Shown: piece by piece, positions 11,283 through 25,153 of the stretch
Layout of the letters: each line of letters begins with the position of its first letter
Numbering within the stretch: the stretch's first letter is position 1
Source: Aegilops tauschii subsp. strangulata
Lineage: Eukaryota; Streptophyta; Magnoliopsida; Poales; Poaceae
DNA: 64,000 nucleotides
Direction: 5' to 3'
Assembly: GCF_002575655.3 (NCBI RefSeq)
Contig: NC_053035.3
Location: 376,937,792 to 377,001,791, forward strand
Notes under the pieces: generated by a model
Database searches by the model: none
What the model was told of the DNA's origin: nothing
The model's input: only the letters and a program-made list of their open reading frames with translations
Program-made: the position numbers and the translations under genes

Positions 11283-12903
11283 TTACATAGTAATGAATCT
11301 AACACCCATGGAGTCTTGGTGTTGATCATGTTTTGCTCGCGGAAAAGGTTTAGTCAACGGGTCTGCTACATTCAGATCCTTATGTATTTCTATGTCTCCA
11401 TCCTTGACCTTTTCACGAATGGAGTTGAAGCGTCTCTTGATGTGTTTGGTTCTCTTGTGAAACATGGATTCCTTCGCTAAGGCAATTGCTCCAGTGTTGT
11501 CACAAAATATTTTCATTGGACCCGATGCACTGGTTATTACACCCAGATTGGACATGAACTCCTTCATCCAGACTCCTTCATGCGCTGCTTCCGAAGCAGC
11601 TATGTACTCTCCTTCACATGTAGATCCCACCACAACGCTCTGCTTGGAACTGCACCAACTGACAACTCTACCATTCAATATAAATACATATCCGGTTTGT
11701 GACTTAGATTCATCCGGATCAGTGTCGAGGCTAGCATTGATGTAACCTTTTACGACGAGCTCTTCGTCACCTCCATAAACAAGAAACATATCCTTGGTCC
11801 TTTTCAGGTATTTCAGGATATTCTTGACCGTTGTCCAGTGATCTACTCCTGGATTACTTTGGTACCTCCCTGCCAAACTTATGGCAAGGCACACATCCAG
11901 TCTGGTACATAGCATAGCATACATGATAGAACCTATGGTTGAGGCATAGGGAATGACTTTCATTTTCTTTCTATCTTCAGCCGTGGTCGGACATTGAGTC
12001 TGACTCAACTTCACACCTTACAACACAGGCTAGAACACTTTCTTTGACTGGTCCATTTTGAACTTCTTCAGAACTTTGTCAAGGTATGTGCTTTGTGAAA
12101 GTCCTATTAAGCGTCTCGATCTATCCCTATAGATCTTGATGCCCAATATATAAGCAGCTTCACCGAGGTCTTTCATTGAAAAATTCTTATTCAAGTATCC
12201 TTTTATGCTATCCAGAAATTCTATATCATTTCCAATCAACAATATGTCATCCACATATAATATTAGAAATGCTACAGAGCTCCCACTCACTTTCTTGTAA
12301 ATACAGGCTTCACCGTAAGTCCGTATAAAACCATATGCTTTGATCACCTCATCAAAGCGTATATTCCAACCCGAGATGCTTGCACCAGTCCATAGATGGA
12401 TCGTTGGAGCTTGCACACTTTGTTAGCACCTTAGGATCGACAAAACCTTCTCGTTGCATCATATACAACTCTTCTTTAAGAAATCCATTAAGGAATGCAG
12501 TTTTGACGTCCATTTGCCAGATTTCATAATCATAAAATGCAGCAATTGCTAACATGATTCGGACAGACTTAAGCATCGTTACTAGTGAGAAAGTCTCATC
12601 GTAGTCAACCCCTTGAACTTGTCGAAAACCTTTCGCGACAAGTCGAGCTTTGTAGACAGTGATTTTACCATCAGCATATGTCTTCTTCTTGAAGATCAAT
12701 TTATTCTCAATGGCTTGGCGATCATCGGGCAAGTCAACCAAAATCCACACTTTGTTCTCATACATGGATCCAATCTCATATTTCATGGCCTATGCCATTT
12801 CTCGGAATCTGGGCTCTTCATAGGTTCACCGTTGTCTAACAACATGACTTCCAGGAGAGGATTACCGTACCACTCTGGTGCGGAACGTGTTCAGGTCGAC
12901 CTA
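11283..12903 (-). pseudogene. Copia A pol fragment: reverse transcriptase and RNase H
   Basis: Three overlapping or adjoining frames at 12786-12352, 12416-12030 and 12014-11283 together read as Copia RT and RNase H. Visible are the KARLVAKGFRQVQGVDYDET entry motif, QMDVKTAFLNG, the catalytic YVDDILLIGND, and the RNase H end with SKSQTGYVFILNG, WCSSKQ, STCEGEY and FCDNTGAIALAKE. Frameshifts near 12380 and a break at about 12020 disable it. The upstream part of pol continues at 21599 on the other side of nested Copia B. Confidence 0.9.
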
Positions 12904-12908
12904 CGAAG

Positions 12909-14609
12909 TGTTGGGGATCGTTGCAGAAATTAAAAAAATTCTACGCATCACCAAGATCAATCTATGGAGTTTACTAGCAACGAGAGGGGAGTGCATCTTC
13001 ATACCTTTGAAGATCGCGATGCGGAAGCGTTGCAAGAACGCGATTGGAGGAGTCGTACACATAGCGATTCAAATCGTGGCAGAATCCGATCCAAGCACCG
13101 AACAACGGTGCCTCCGTGTTCAACACACGTGCAGCCCGGTGACGTCTCCCACGCCTTGATCCAGCAAGGAGGAGGGAGAGGTTGAGGAAGAAGGCTCCAA
13201 CAGCAGCACGACGGCGTGGTGGTGGTGGAGTGGCAGTTCTCCGGCAGGGCTTCGCCAAGCTCACGCGGAGGAGGAGAGGTGTTGGGGAGGGGAGGGGCTG
13301 CGCCTTGGATATGGTGCTGCAGCCCTTCCTCCACCCCTCTATTTATAGGGAGAAGGGGGAAGGGGGCCGGCCCCTCTATATGAGATCTAGAGGGGGGGCG
13401 GCCAAGGGGGAGGGGGCGCCCCCCTTTTAGGGTTCCCCCCAACCCTAGGCGCATGGGCCCTAGGGGGGATGGAGCCCAGCCCACTTAGGGGCTGGTTCCC
13501 TTCCACCTACAGCCCATAAGGCCCTCCGAGGCAGGTGGACCCTCCCGGTGGACCCCCGGAACCCCTCCGGTGGTCCCGGTACAATACCGGTATACCCCCG
13601 AATATTTCCGGTGACCGTATGATGACTTCCCATATATAAATCTTCACCTCCGGACCAATACGGAACTCCTCGTGACGTCCGGGATCTCATCCGGGATTCC
13701 GAACAACATTCGGTAATCACATACAAACCTTCCTTATAACCCTAGCATCATCGAACCTTAAGTGTGTAGACCCTACGGGTTCGGGAATCATGCAGACATG
13801 ACCGAGACACCTCTCTAGCCAATAACCAACAGCGGGATCTGGATACCCATGTTGGCTCCCACACGTTCCACGATGACCTCATCGGATGAACCATGATGTT
13901 GAGGATTCAAGCAATCCCGTATACAATTCCCTTTGTCAATCGGCACGTTACTTGCTCGAGATTCGATCGTCGGTATCCCAATACCTCGTTCAATCTCGTT
14001 ACCGGCAAGTCACTTTACTTGTTCCGTAATGCATGATCCCGTGACCAACTACTTGGTCACATCGAGCTCATTATGATGATGCATTACCGAGTGGGCCCAG
14101 AGATACCTCTCCGTCATACGGAGTGACAAATCCCAGTCTCGATCCGTGCCAACCCAACAGACACTTTCGGAGATACCTGTAGTGCACCTTTATAGTCACC
14201 CAATTATGTTGTGACGTTTGGTACACCCAAAGCATTCCTACGGCATCCGGGAGTTGCACGATCTCATGGTCTAAGGAAATGATACTTGACATTAGAAAAG
14301 CTTTAGCAAACGAACTACACGATCTAGTGCTATGCTTAGGATTGGGTCTTGTCCATCACATCATTCTCCTAATGATGTGATCCTGTTATCAATGACATCC
14401 AATGTCCATGGTCAGGAAACCGTAACCATCTATTGATCAACGAGCTAGTCAACTAGAGGCTCACTAGGGACATGTTGTGGTCTATGTATTCACACATGTA
14501 TTACGATTTCCGGATAACACAATTATAGCATGAACAATAGACAATTATCATGAACAAGGAAATATAATGATAACCATTTTATTATTGCCTCTAGGGCATA
14601 TTTCCAACA
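12909..14609 (-). repeat. 3' LTR of Copia B
   Basis: TGTTGGGGATCG at the left edge, CATATTTCCAACA at the right edge, followed by the polypurine tract complement GTCTCCCACTTGCAC. Confidence 0.95.
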
Positions 14610-14641
14610 GTCTCCCACTTGCACTAGAGTCAATAATCTAG

Positions 14642-17600
14642 TTACATTGTGATGAATCGAACACCCATAGAGTTCTGGTGTTGATCATGTTTTGCTCGTG
14701 GAAGAGGTTTAGTCAACGGATCTGTGACATTCAGGTCCGTATGCACTTTACAAATATCTATGTCTCCATCTTGAACATTTTCATGAATGGAGTTCAAGTG
14801 ACGCTTGATATGCCTGGTCTTCTTGTGAAACCTGGGCTCCTTGGCCAGGGCAATAGCTCCAGTGTTGTCACAGAAGAGAGTCATCGGGCCCGACGCATTG
14901 GGAATAACTCCTAGGTCGGTAATGAACTCCTTCATCCAGATTGCTTCATGCGCTGGCTCCGAGGCTGCCATGTACTCCGCTTCACATGTAGATCCCGCCA
15001 CGACGCTTTGCTTGCAACTGCACCAGCTGACTGCCCCACCATTCAAAATATACACGTATCCGGTTTGTGACTTAGAGTCATCCAGATCTGTGTCGAAGCT
15101 AGCGTCGACGTAACCCTTTACGACGAGCTCTTCGTCACCTCCATAAACGAGAAACATATCCTTAGTCCTTTTCAGGTACTTCGGGATATTCTTGACCGCT
15201 GTCCAGTGTTCCATGCCGGGATTACTTTGGTTCCTTCCTACCAAACTTACGGCAAGGTTTACATCAGGTCTGGTACACAGCATGGCATACATAATAGACC
15301 CTATGGCCGAGGCATAGGGGATGACACTCATCTTTTCTCTATCTTCTGCCATGGTCGGGCATTGAGCCGTGCTCAATCTCACACCTTGCAATACAGGCAA
15401 GAACCCCTTCTTGGACTGATCCATATTGAACTTCTTCAATATCTTGTCAAGGTACGTGCTTTGTGAAAGACCAATGAGGCGTCTCAATCTATCTCTATAG
15501 ATCTTGATGCCTAATATATAGGCAGCTTCTCCAAGGTCCTTCATTGAAAAACACTTATTCAAGTAGGCCTTTATGCTTTCCAAGAATTCTATATCATTTC
15601 CCATCAATAGTATGTCATCCACATATAATATGAGAAACGCTACAGAGCTCCCACTCACTTTCTTGTAAACACAGGCTTCTCCATAAGTCTGCGTAAACCC
15701 AAACGCTTTGATCATCTCATCAAAGCAAATGTTCCAACTCCGAGATGTTTGCACCAGCCCATAGATTGAGCGTTGGAGCTTGGACACCTTGTCAGCATTC
15801 TTAGGATCGACAAAACCTTCTGGCTGCATCATATACAATTCTTCCTTAAGGAAACCATTAAGGAATGCCGTTTTGACGTCCATTTGCCATATCTCATAAT
15901 CATAGAACGCGGCAATTGCTAACATGATTCGGACGGACTTCAGCTTCGCTACGGGTCAGAAAGTCTCATCGTAGTCAACCCCTTGAACTTGTCGATAACC
16001 CTTAGCGACAAGCCGAGCCTTATAGACGGTCACATTACCATCCGCGTTTGTCTTCTTCTTAAAGATCCATTTATTTTCTATGGCCCGCCGATCATCGGGC
16101 AAGTCAGTCAAAGTCCATACTTCGTTTTCATACATGGATCCTATCTCGGATTTCATGGCTTCAAGCCATTTGTCGGAATCCGGGCCCGCCATCGCTTCTT
16201 CATAGTTCGAAGGTTCACCATTGTCTAACAACATGATTTCCAGGACAGGGTTGCCGTACCACTCTGGTGCGGAACGTGTCCTTGTGGACCTACGAAGTTC
16301 AGTAGTAACTTGATCCGAAGTTCCCTGATCATCATCATTAACTTCCTCTCTAGTCGGTGCAGGCACCACAGGAACATTTTCTTGAGCTGCGCTACTTTCC
16401 GGTTCAAGAGGCAGTACTTCATCAAGTTCCACTTTCCTCCCACTTACTTCTTTCGAGAGAAACTCTTTCTTAGAAAGGTTCCATTCTTGGCAACAAAGAT
16501 CTTGCCTTCGGATCTGAGGTAGAAGGTATACCCAATAGTTTCCTTAGGGTATCCTATGAAGACGCATTTTTCCGACTTGGGTTCGAGCTTTTCAGGTTGA
16601 AGTTTCTTGACATAAGCATCGCATCCCCAAACTTTCAGAAACGACAGCTTAGGTTTCTTCCCAAACCATAATTCATACGGTGTCGTCTCAACGGATTTCG
16701 ACGGAGCCCTATTTAAAGTGAATGCGGCAGTCTCTAAAGCATATCCCCAAAATGATAGCGGTAGGTCGGTAAGAGACATCATAGATCACACCATGTCCAA
16801 CAGAGTGCGATTACGACGTTCGGACACACCATTACGCTGAGGTGTTCCAGGCGGCGTGAGTTGTGAAACAATTCCACATTTCCTGAAGTGCGTGCCAAAT
16901 TCGTGACTCAAATATTCTCCCCCACGATCTGATCGTAAGAACTTTATTTTCCTGTCACGTTGATTCTCAACCTCACTCTGAAATTCCTTGAACTTTTCAA
17001 AGGTCTCAGACTTGTGTTTCATTAAGTAGGCATACCCATATCTACTTAAGTCATCAGTGAGGGTGAGAACATAACGATAACCACCGCGAGCCTCAACGCT
17101 CATTGGACCGCACACATCAGTATGTATGATTTCCAATAAGTTGGTTGCTCGCTCCATTGTTCCGGAGAACGGAGTCTTGGTCATTTTGCCTATGAGGCAT
17201 GGTACGCACCTGTCAAATGATTCATAATCAAGAGACTCCAAAAGTCCATCTGCATGGAGTTTCTTCATGCGTTTGACACCAATGTGACCAAGGCGGCAGT
17301 GCCACAAGTATGTGGGACTATCATTATCAACCTTACATCTTTTGGCATTCACACTATGAATATGTGTAACATCACGTTCGAGATTCAATAAGAATAAACC
17401 ATTGACCAGCGGGGCATGGCCATAAAACATATCTCTCATATAAATAGAACAACCATTATTCTCAGATTTAAATGAGTAGCCATCTCGCATTAAATGAGAT
17501 CCATATACAATGTTCATGCTCAAAGCTGGTACTAAATAACAATTATTGAGGTTTAAAACTAATCCCGTAGGTAAATGTAGAGGTAGCGTGCCGACGGCGA

Positions 17601-18621
17601 TCACATCGACCTTGGAACCATTCCCGACGCGCATCGTCACCTCGTCCTTCGCCAGTCTCCGCTTATTCCGCAGCTCCTATTTTGAGTTACAAATATGAGC
17701 AACCGCACCGGTATCAAATACCCAGGAGCTACTACGAGCGCTGGTAAGGTACACGTCAATAACATGTATATCACATATACCTTTGGTATTGCCGGCCTTC
17801 TTATCCGCTAAGTACTTGGGGCAGTTCCGCTTGCAGTGACCGTTTCCCTTGCAATAAAAGCACTCAGTCTCAGGCTTGGGTCCATGCTTTGGCTTCTTCC
17901 CGGCAACTGGCTTACCGGGCGCGGCAACCCCCTTGCCGTCCTTCTTGAAGTTCTTCTTACCCTTGCCTTTCTTGAAACTAGTGGTTTTATTGACCATCAA
18001 CATTTGATGTTCCTTTTTGATCTCCACCTCCGCTGATTTCAGCATTGAATATACCTCAGGAATGGTCTTTTCCATCCCGTGCATATTGAAGTTCATCACA
18101 AAGCTCTTGTAGCTAGGTGGGAGCGACTGAAGGATTCTGTCAACGACCGCGTCATCCGGGAGATTAACTCCCAGCTGAGATAAGCGATTGTGTAACCCAG
18201 ACATTTTGAGTATGTGCTCGCTGACAGAACTATTCTCCTCCATCTTACAACTGTAGAACTTGTCGGAGACTTCATATCTCTCGACCCGGGCATGAGCTTG
18301 GAAAACCATTTTCAGCTCTTGGAACATCTCATATGCTCCGTGCTGCTCAAAACGCTTTTGGAGCCCCGGTTCTAAGTTGTAAAGCATGCCGCACTGAACC
18401 AGGGAGTAGTCATCAACACGTGCTTGCCAGGCGTTCATAACGTCTTGGTTTGCTGGGACGGGTGCTTCACCTAGCGGTGCTTCCAGGACATATGCTTTCT
18501 TGGTAGCTATGAGGATGATCCTCAAGTTCCGGACCCAGTCCGTATAGTTGTTACCATCGTCTTTCAGCTTGGTTTTCTCTAGGAACGCGTTGAAGTTGAG
18601 GTTGACATTAGCGTGGGCCAT
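14642..18621 (-). pseudogene. Copia B gag-pol, nearly full length, four disabling changes
   Basis: Start MAHANVNLNF at 18621. In order: gag; a CX2CX4HX4C knuckle at residues 254-267; aspartic protease DTG at 303-305; integrase with the HHCC finger (HCRLGHIG...CVPC), DVCGPM, SDRGGEY and SERRNRT; reverse transcriptase with YVDD; and RNase H ending near 14642. Length fits the family. Stops interrupt the frame at 17679-17677 (homologous codon CAG) and 16788-16786 (homologous codon CGA), a frameshift lies near 16475, and a TGA stands at 15958-15956. It once encoded the polyprotein that makes particles, copies RNA and integrates the DNA. It is recent but no longer able to make its full product. Confidence 0.93.
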
Positions 18622-19893
18622 TTGATCTACAAGACATATTGTGAAGGTTTTAGACTAAGTTCATGATAATTAAATTCATCTAATCAAATTATTAATGAAC
18701 TCCCACTCAGACAGACATCCCTCTAGTCATCTAAGTGATACATGATCCGAGTCAACTAGGCCGTGTCTGATCATCACGTGAGACGGACTAGTCATCATCG
18801 GTGAACATCTTCATGTTGATCGTATCTGCTATATGACTCATGCTCGACCTTTCGGTCTCTTGTGTTCCGAGGCCATGTCTGTACATGCTAGGCTCGTCAA
18901 GTCAACCTAAGTGTATTGCGTGTGTAAATCTGGCTTACACCCGTTGTATGCGAATGTTCGAACCTATCACACCCGATCATCATGTGGTGCTTCGGAACAA
19001 CGAACCTTCGCAACGGTACACAGTTAGGGGGAACACTTTCTTGAAATTTTAGCGAGGGATCATCTTATTTATGCTACCGTCGTTCTAAGCAAATAAGATG
19101 TAAAACATGATAAACATCACATGCAATCAAATAGTGACATGATATGGCCAATATCATTTAGCTCCTTTTGATCTCCATCTTTGGGGCGCCATGATCATCA
19201 TCGTCACCGGCATGACACCATGATCTCCATCATCATGTCTTCATGAAGTTGTCTCGCCAACTATTACTTCTACTACTATGGCTAACGGTTAGCAATAAAG
19301 TAAAGTAACTACATGACGTTCCAGTTGACACGCAGGTCATAAATAAATTAAGACAACTCCTATGGCTCCTGCCGGTTTTCATACTCATCGACATGCAAGT
19401 CGTGATTCCTATTACAAGAACATGATCAATCTCATACATCACATATATCATTCATCACATCCTTCTGGCCATATCACATCACATGACACTTGCTGCAAAA
19501 ACAAGTTAGACGTCCTCTAATTGTTGTTGCAATTTTTTTTACGTGGCTGCTATAGGTTTCTAGCAAGAACGTTTCTTACCTACGCCAAAACCACAACGTG
19601 ATATGCCAATTTCTATTTACCCTTCAAAAGGACCCTTTTCATCGAATCCGATCCGACTAAAGTGGGAGAGACAGACACCCGCTAGCCACCTTATGCAACT
19701 AGTACATGTCAGTCGGTGGAACCTGTCTCATGTAAGCGTACGTGTAAGGTCGGTCCGGGCCGCTTCATCCCACGATGCCGCCGAATCAAGATAAGACTAG
19801 TAACGGCAAGTAAATTGACAAAATCGACGCCCACAACAACTTGTGTTCTACTCGTGCATAGAAACTACGCATAGACCTAGCTCATGATGCCAC
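18622..19893 (-). other. Untranslated leader and primer-binding site of Copia B
   Basis: Next to the 5' LTR the minus strand reads TGGCATCATGAGCTAGG (about 19892-19876), the tRNA-iMet type primer site of this clade with a few changes. The rest is the long leader before gag. Related leaders lie at 23963-25153 and 43348-44569. Confidence 0.8.
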
Positions 19894-21593
19894 TGTTGGG
19901 GATCGTTGCAGAAATAAAAATTTCTACGCATCACCAAGATCAATCTGTGGAGTTTACTAGCAACGAGAGGGGAGTGCATCTTCATACCTTTGAAGATCGC
20001 GATGCGGAAGCGTTGCAAAAACGCAGTTGGAGGAGTCGTACACGTAGCGATTCAGATCGCGGCAGAATCCGATTCAAGCACTGAACAACGGTGCCTCCGT
20101 GTTCAACACACGTGCAGCCCGGTGACGTCTCCCGCGCCTTGATCCAGCAAGGAGGAGGGAGAGGTTGAGGAAGAAGGCTCCAATAGCAGCACGACGGCGT
20201 GGTGGTGGTGGAGTGGCAGTTCTCCGGCAGGGCTTCGCCAAGCTCACGCGGAGGAGGAGAGGTGTTGGGGAGGGGAGGGGCTGCGCCTTGGATGTGGTGC
20301 TGCAGCCCTCCCTCCACCCCTCTATTTATAGGGAGAAGGGGGAAGGGGGCCGGCCCCTCTAGATGACATCTAGAGGGGGGCGGCGGCCAAGGGGGAGGGG
20401 GCGCCCCCCTTTTAGGGTTCCCCCCAACCCTAGGCGCATGGGCCCTAGGGTGATGGCGCCCAGCCCACTTAGGGGCTGGTTCCCTTCCACCTACAGCCCA
20501 TAAGGCCCTCCGGGGCAGGTGGACCCTCCCGGTGGACCCCCGGAACCCCTCCGGTGGTCCCGGTACAATACCGGTATACCCCCGAATATTTCCAGTGACC
20601 GTATGATGACTTCCCATATATAAATCTTCACCTCCGGACCAATCCGGAACTCCTCGTGACGTCCGGGATCTCATCCGGGACTCCGAACAACATTCGGTAA
20701 TCACATACAAACCTTCCTTATAACCCTAGCGTCATCGAACCTTAAGTGTGTAGACCCTACGGGTTCGGGAATCATGCAGACATGACCGAGACACCTCTCT
20801 AGCCAATAACCAATAGCGGGATCTCGATACCCATGTTGGCTCCCACATGTTCCACGATGATCTCATTGGATGAACCACGATGTCGAGGATTCAAGCAATC
20901 CCGTATACAATTCCCTTTGTCAATCGGTACGTTACTTGCCCGAGATTCGATCGTCGGTATTCCAATACCTCGTTCAATCTCGTTACCGGCAAGTCACTTT
21001 ACTCGTTCCGTAATGCATGATCCCGTGACCAACTACTTGGTCACATCGAGCTCATTATGATGATGCATTACCGAGTGGGCCCAGAGATACCTCTCCGTCA
21101 TACGGAGTGACAAATCCCAGTCTCGATCCGTGCCAACCCAACAGACACTTTCGGAGATACCTGTAGTGCACCTTTATAGTCACCCAGTTACGTTGTGACG
21201 TTTGGTACACCCAAAGCATTCCTACGGCATCCGGGAGTTGCACGATCTCATGGTCTAAGGAAATGATACTTGACATTAGAAAAGCTTTAGCAAACGAACT
21301 ACACGATCTAGTGCTATGCTTAGGATTGGGTCTTGTCCATCACATCATTCTCCTAATGATGTGATCCCGTTATCAATGACATCCAATGTCCATGGTCAGG
21401 AAACCGCAACCATCTATTGATCAACGAGCTAGTCAACTAGAGGCTCACTAGGGACATGTTGTGGTCTATGTATTCACACATGTATTACGATTTCCGGATA
21501 ACACAATTATAGCATGAACAATAGACAATTATCATGAACAAGGAAATATAATCATAACCATTTTATTATTGCCTCTAGGGCATATTTCCAACA
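19894..21593 (-). repeat. 5' LTR of Copia B
   Basis: TGTTGGGGATCG at 19894 and ATATTTCCAACA at 21593; near-identical to 12909-14609. Confidence 0.95.
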
Positions 21594-21598
21594 CGAAG

Positions 21599-23962
21599 TT
21601 CAGTAGTAACTTGATCTGAAGTTTCATGATTATCATCATTAGCTTCCTCTCTAGTTGGTGTAGGCATCACGAGAACATTTTTCTCTGATGTGCTACTTTC
21701 CAATTCGAGAGAAGGTACAATTACCTCATCAAGTTCTATTTTCCTCCCACTCACTTCTTTCGAGAGAAACTCCTTCTCTAGAAAGGACCCATTCTTGGCA
21801 ACAAAGGTCTTGCCTTCAGATCTGTGGTAGAAGGTGTACCCAATAGTTTCCTTAGGGTATCATATGAAGACGCACTTCTCCGATTTGGGTTCGAGCTTAT
21901 CAGGCTGAAGCCTTTTGGACATACGTCGCATCCCCAAACTTTAAGAAACGACAGATTAGGTTTCTTGCCAAACCATAGTTCATATGGTGTCGTCTCAACG
22001 GATTTGGACGGTGCCCTATTTAATGTGAATGTGGTTGTCTCTAATGCATAACCCCAAAATGATAAAGGCAAATCGGTAAGAGACATCATAGAACACACCA
22101 TATCTAATAAAGTACGGTTACGATGTTCGGACACACCATTACACTGTGGTGTTCCAGGTGGCGTGAGTTGTGAAACAATTCCACATTGTTTTAAATGAAG
22201 GCCAAACTCGTAACTCAAATATTCACCTCCACGATCAGATCATAGAAACTTTATTTTCTTGTTATGATGATTCTCTACTTCACTCTGAAATTCTTTGAAC
22301 TTTTAAAATGTTTCTGATTTGTGTTTCATTAAGTAGATATACCCATATCTACTCAAATCATGTGTAAAGGTTAGAAAATAACGATACCCGCCGCGTTCCT
22401 CAACACTCATCGGACCACATACATCGGTTATTATTTTCAATAAGTCATTAGCTCGCTACATTGTTCCGGAGAACGGAGTTTTAGTCATCTTGCCCATGAG
22501 GCATGGTTCGCAAGTATCAAATGATTCATAATCAAGTGATTCCAAAAGTTCATCTGCATGGAGTTTCTTCATGCGCTTTACACCAATATGACCTAAATGG
22601 CAGTGCCACAAGTATGTTGCACTATCATTATCAACTTTGCATCTTTTGGCATCAATATTATGAATATGTATCACTACGATCGAGATTCAACAAGAACAGA
22701 CCATTCATCAAAGGTGCATGACCATAAAAGGTATTATTCATATAAATAGAACAACGATTATTCTCAGACTTAAATGAATAACCGTCTCACAATAAACAAG
22801 ATCCAGATATAATGTTCATGCTCAACGCTGGCACCAAATAACAATTATAGAGGTCTAAAACTAATCCCGAAGGTAGATGTAGAGGTAGCGTGTCGATGGT
22901 GACCACGCCGACCTTGGGACCATTCCCGACGTGCATCGTCACCTTGTCCTTAGCCAATCTTCGTTTATTCCACAGCTCCTGTTTCGAGTTACAAATATGA
23001 GCAACCGAACCAGTATCAAATACCCAGGCGCTACTACGAGCATTAGTAAGGAACACATCAATAACATGTATATCAAATATACCTTTGTTCACTTTGTCAT
23101 CCTTCTTATCCGCCAAATACTTGGGGCAGTTCCGCTTCAAGTGACCATTACCCTTGCAGTAGAAGCACTCAGTCTCAGGCTTGGGTCCAGCTTTGGGCTT
23201 CTTCACGAGCGGCAACTTGCTTGCCATTCTTCTTGAAGTTCCCTTTCTTTCCCTTGCCCTTTTTCTTGAAACTGGTGGTCTTGTTAACCATCAACACTTG
23301 ATGCTCTTTCTTGATTTCTACCTCCGCTGATTTCAGCATAGCGAAGAGCTCGGGGATTGTTTTCTCCATCCCTTGCATATTATCGTTCATCACAAAGCCT
23401 TTATAGCTTGGTGGCAATGACTGAAGAACTCTGTCAATAACACTCTCAACTAAAAGATTAATTCGTAGCCGAGTCAAGTGATTATGATACCCAGACATTT
23501 TGAGTATGTGTTCACTGGCAAAACTGTTCTCCTCCATCTTGCAGCTATAGAACTTGTTGGAGACTTCATATCTCTCAACCTGGGCATTAACTTGAAATAT
23601 CAACTTCAGCTCCTGGAACATCTCATATGCTCCGTGACGTTCAAAACGTCTTTGAGTCCCGGTTCTAAGCTGTAAAGCATGGCACACTGAACTATCAAGT
23701 AGTCATCAGATCGAGTCTGCCAGACGTTCATAACATCTGCAGTAGGTCCTGCAACAGGTCTGTCACCTAGCGGTGCATCAAGGACACAATTCTTCTGTGC
23801 AGCAATGAGGATAATCCTCAAGTTATGGACCCAGTCCGTGTAGTTGCTACCATCATCTTTCAACTTAGCTTTCTCTAGGAACGCATTAAAATTCAGGGGA
23901 ACAGTAGCACGGGTCATTGATCTACAACATAGATATGCAAAAACTATTAAGACTAATTTCAT
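21599..23962 (-). pseudogene. Copia A gag and first half of pol
   Basis: Reading down the minus strand from 23962: gag (VPLNFNAFLEKAKLKDD at the start, frameshift near 23640), gag end with the CX2CX4HX4C knuckle CFYCKGNGHLKRNC, protease VFDTGSVAHICNSK, the integrase zinc region HCHLGHIGVKRMKKL, the integrase core end TPPGTPQCNGVSEHRNRT, and the start of the linker to RT. Several stops and frame changes separate these pieces. The frame continues into 12903-11283 across Copia B. Confidence 0.88.
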
Positions 23963-25153
23963 GATAAATTAAGTTCAATTAATCAAATTACTAATGAACT
24001 CCCACTTAAATTAACATTCCTCAAGTTATCTAAGTGATACATGATCCAAATCAACTAACCCATGTCCGATCATCACGTGAGATGGGGTAGTCATCAATGG
24101 TGAACATCTCTATGTTCATCATATCTACTATATGACTCACATTCGACCTTTCGGTCTCCAGTGTTCCAAGACCATGTCTGTACATGCTACGCTTGTCAAG
24201 TTTAACCCAAGTATTATGCATGTGCAAAACTGGCTTACACCCGTTGTATGTGAACGTAGAGTCTATCACACCCGATCATCACGAAGTGCTTCGAAACGAT
24301 GAACTTTAGCAACAGTGCATACCCGGGGAGAACACTTTTATCTTGAAATTTAGTGAAGGGATCATCTTATAATGCTACCACCGTTCTAAGCAAAATAAGA
24401 TGCATAAAGGATAAACATCACATGCAATCAAAATATGTGACATGATATGGCCATCATCATCTTGTGCTTTTGATCTCCATCTCCAAAGCATCATCATGAT
24501 CTCCATCGTCACCGGCTCGACACCTTGATCTACATCGTTGCGTCGGGGTCGTCTCGCCAACTATTGCTTCTACAACTGTTGCTAACGCATAGCGATAAAG
24601 TAAAGCAATTACATGGCGTTTACATTTCATACAATAATTAAGAGACAACCCTAAGGCTCCTGCCGGTTGTCGATATTACAAAACATGATCATCTCATACA
24701 ACAACGTATATCACACCACGTCTTGACCATATCACATCACAACATACCCTGCAAAAACAAGTTAGACGTCCTCTACTTTGCTGTTGCAAGTTTTATGTGG
24801 CTGCTACGGACAACTAGCAAGAACCGTTCTTACCTACGCAAAACCACAACGGTGATTATCAAGTTTGTTGTTTTAACCTTCTTTAAGGACCAGATGTAGT
24901 CAAATTTGATTCAACTAAAGTAGGAGAAACAGACACCCGCCAGCCACCTTTATGCAAAACCAGTTGCATGTCAGTCGGTGGAACCGGTCTCATGTGCGTG
25001 GACATGTAAGGTTGGTCCGGGCTGCTTCATCCCACAATACTGCCGAATCAAAATAAGACGTTGGTGGTAAGCAGTATGACCATCACGGCCCACAACTTCT
25101 TTGTGTTCTACTCGTGCATATCATCTACACATAGACTTGGCTCATGATACCAC
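23963..25153 (-). other. Leader and primer-binding site of Copia A
   Basis: The minus strand next to the 5' LTR reads TGGTATCATGAGCCAAGTC (25152-25134), the tRNA-iMet type primer site. The remainder is the untranslated leader. Confidence 0.8.

Larger units (their letters stand above)
12909..21593 (-). mobile_element. Copia retrotransposon B, complete, nested in Copia A
   Basis: 3' LTR 12909-14609, gag-pol 14642-18621, leader 18622-19893, 5' LTR 19894-21593. The 5-bp duplication CGAAG lies at 12904-12908 and 21594-21598. The two LTRs (1701 and 1700 bp) are very similar by eye; differences are mostly G/A and C/T. The LTR starts TGTTGGGGATCGTTGCAG rather than TGTTGGGGAACGTTGCA as in A, so B belongs to another subfamily. 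Because B splits A, it is younger than A. Confidence 0.95.

Noticed and set aside
19982..20710. A 242-aa frame inside the 5' LTR of Copia B
   Set aside because: Lies wholly in an LTR, is Pro/Arg-rich from GC-rich untranslated sequence, and matches no gag or pol part.
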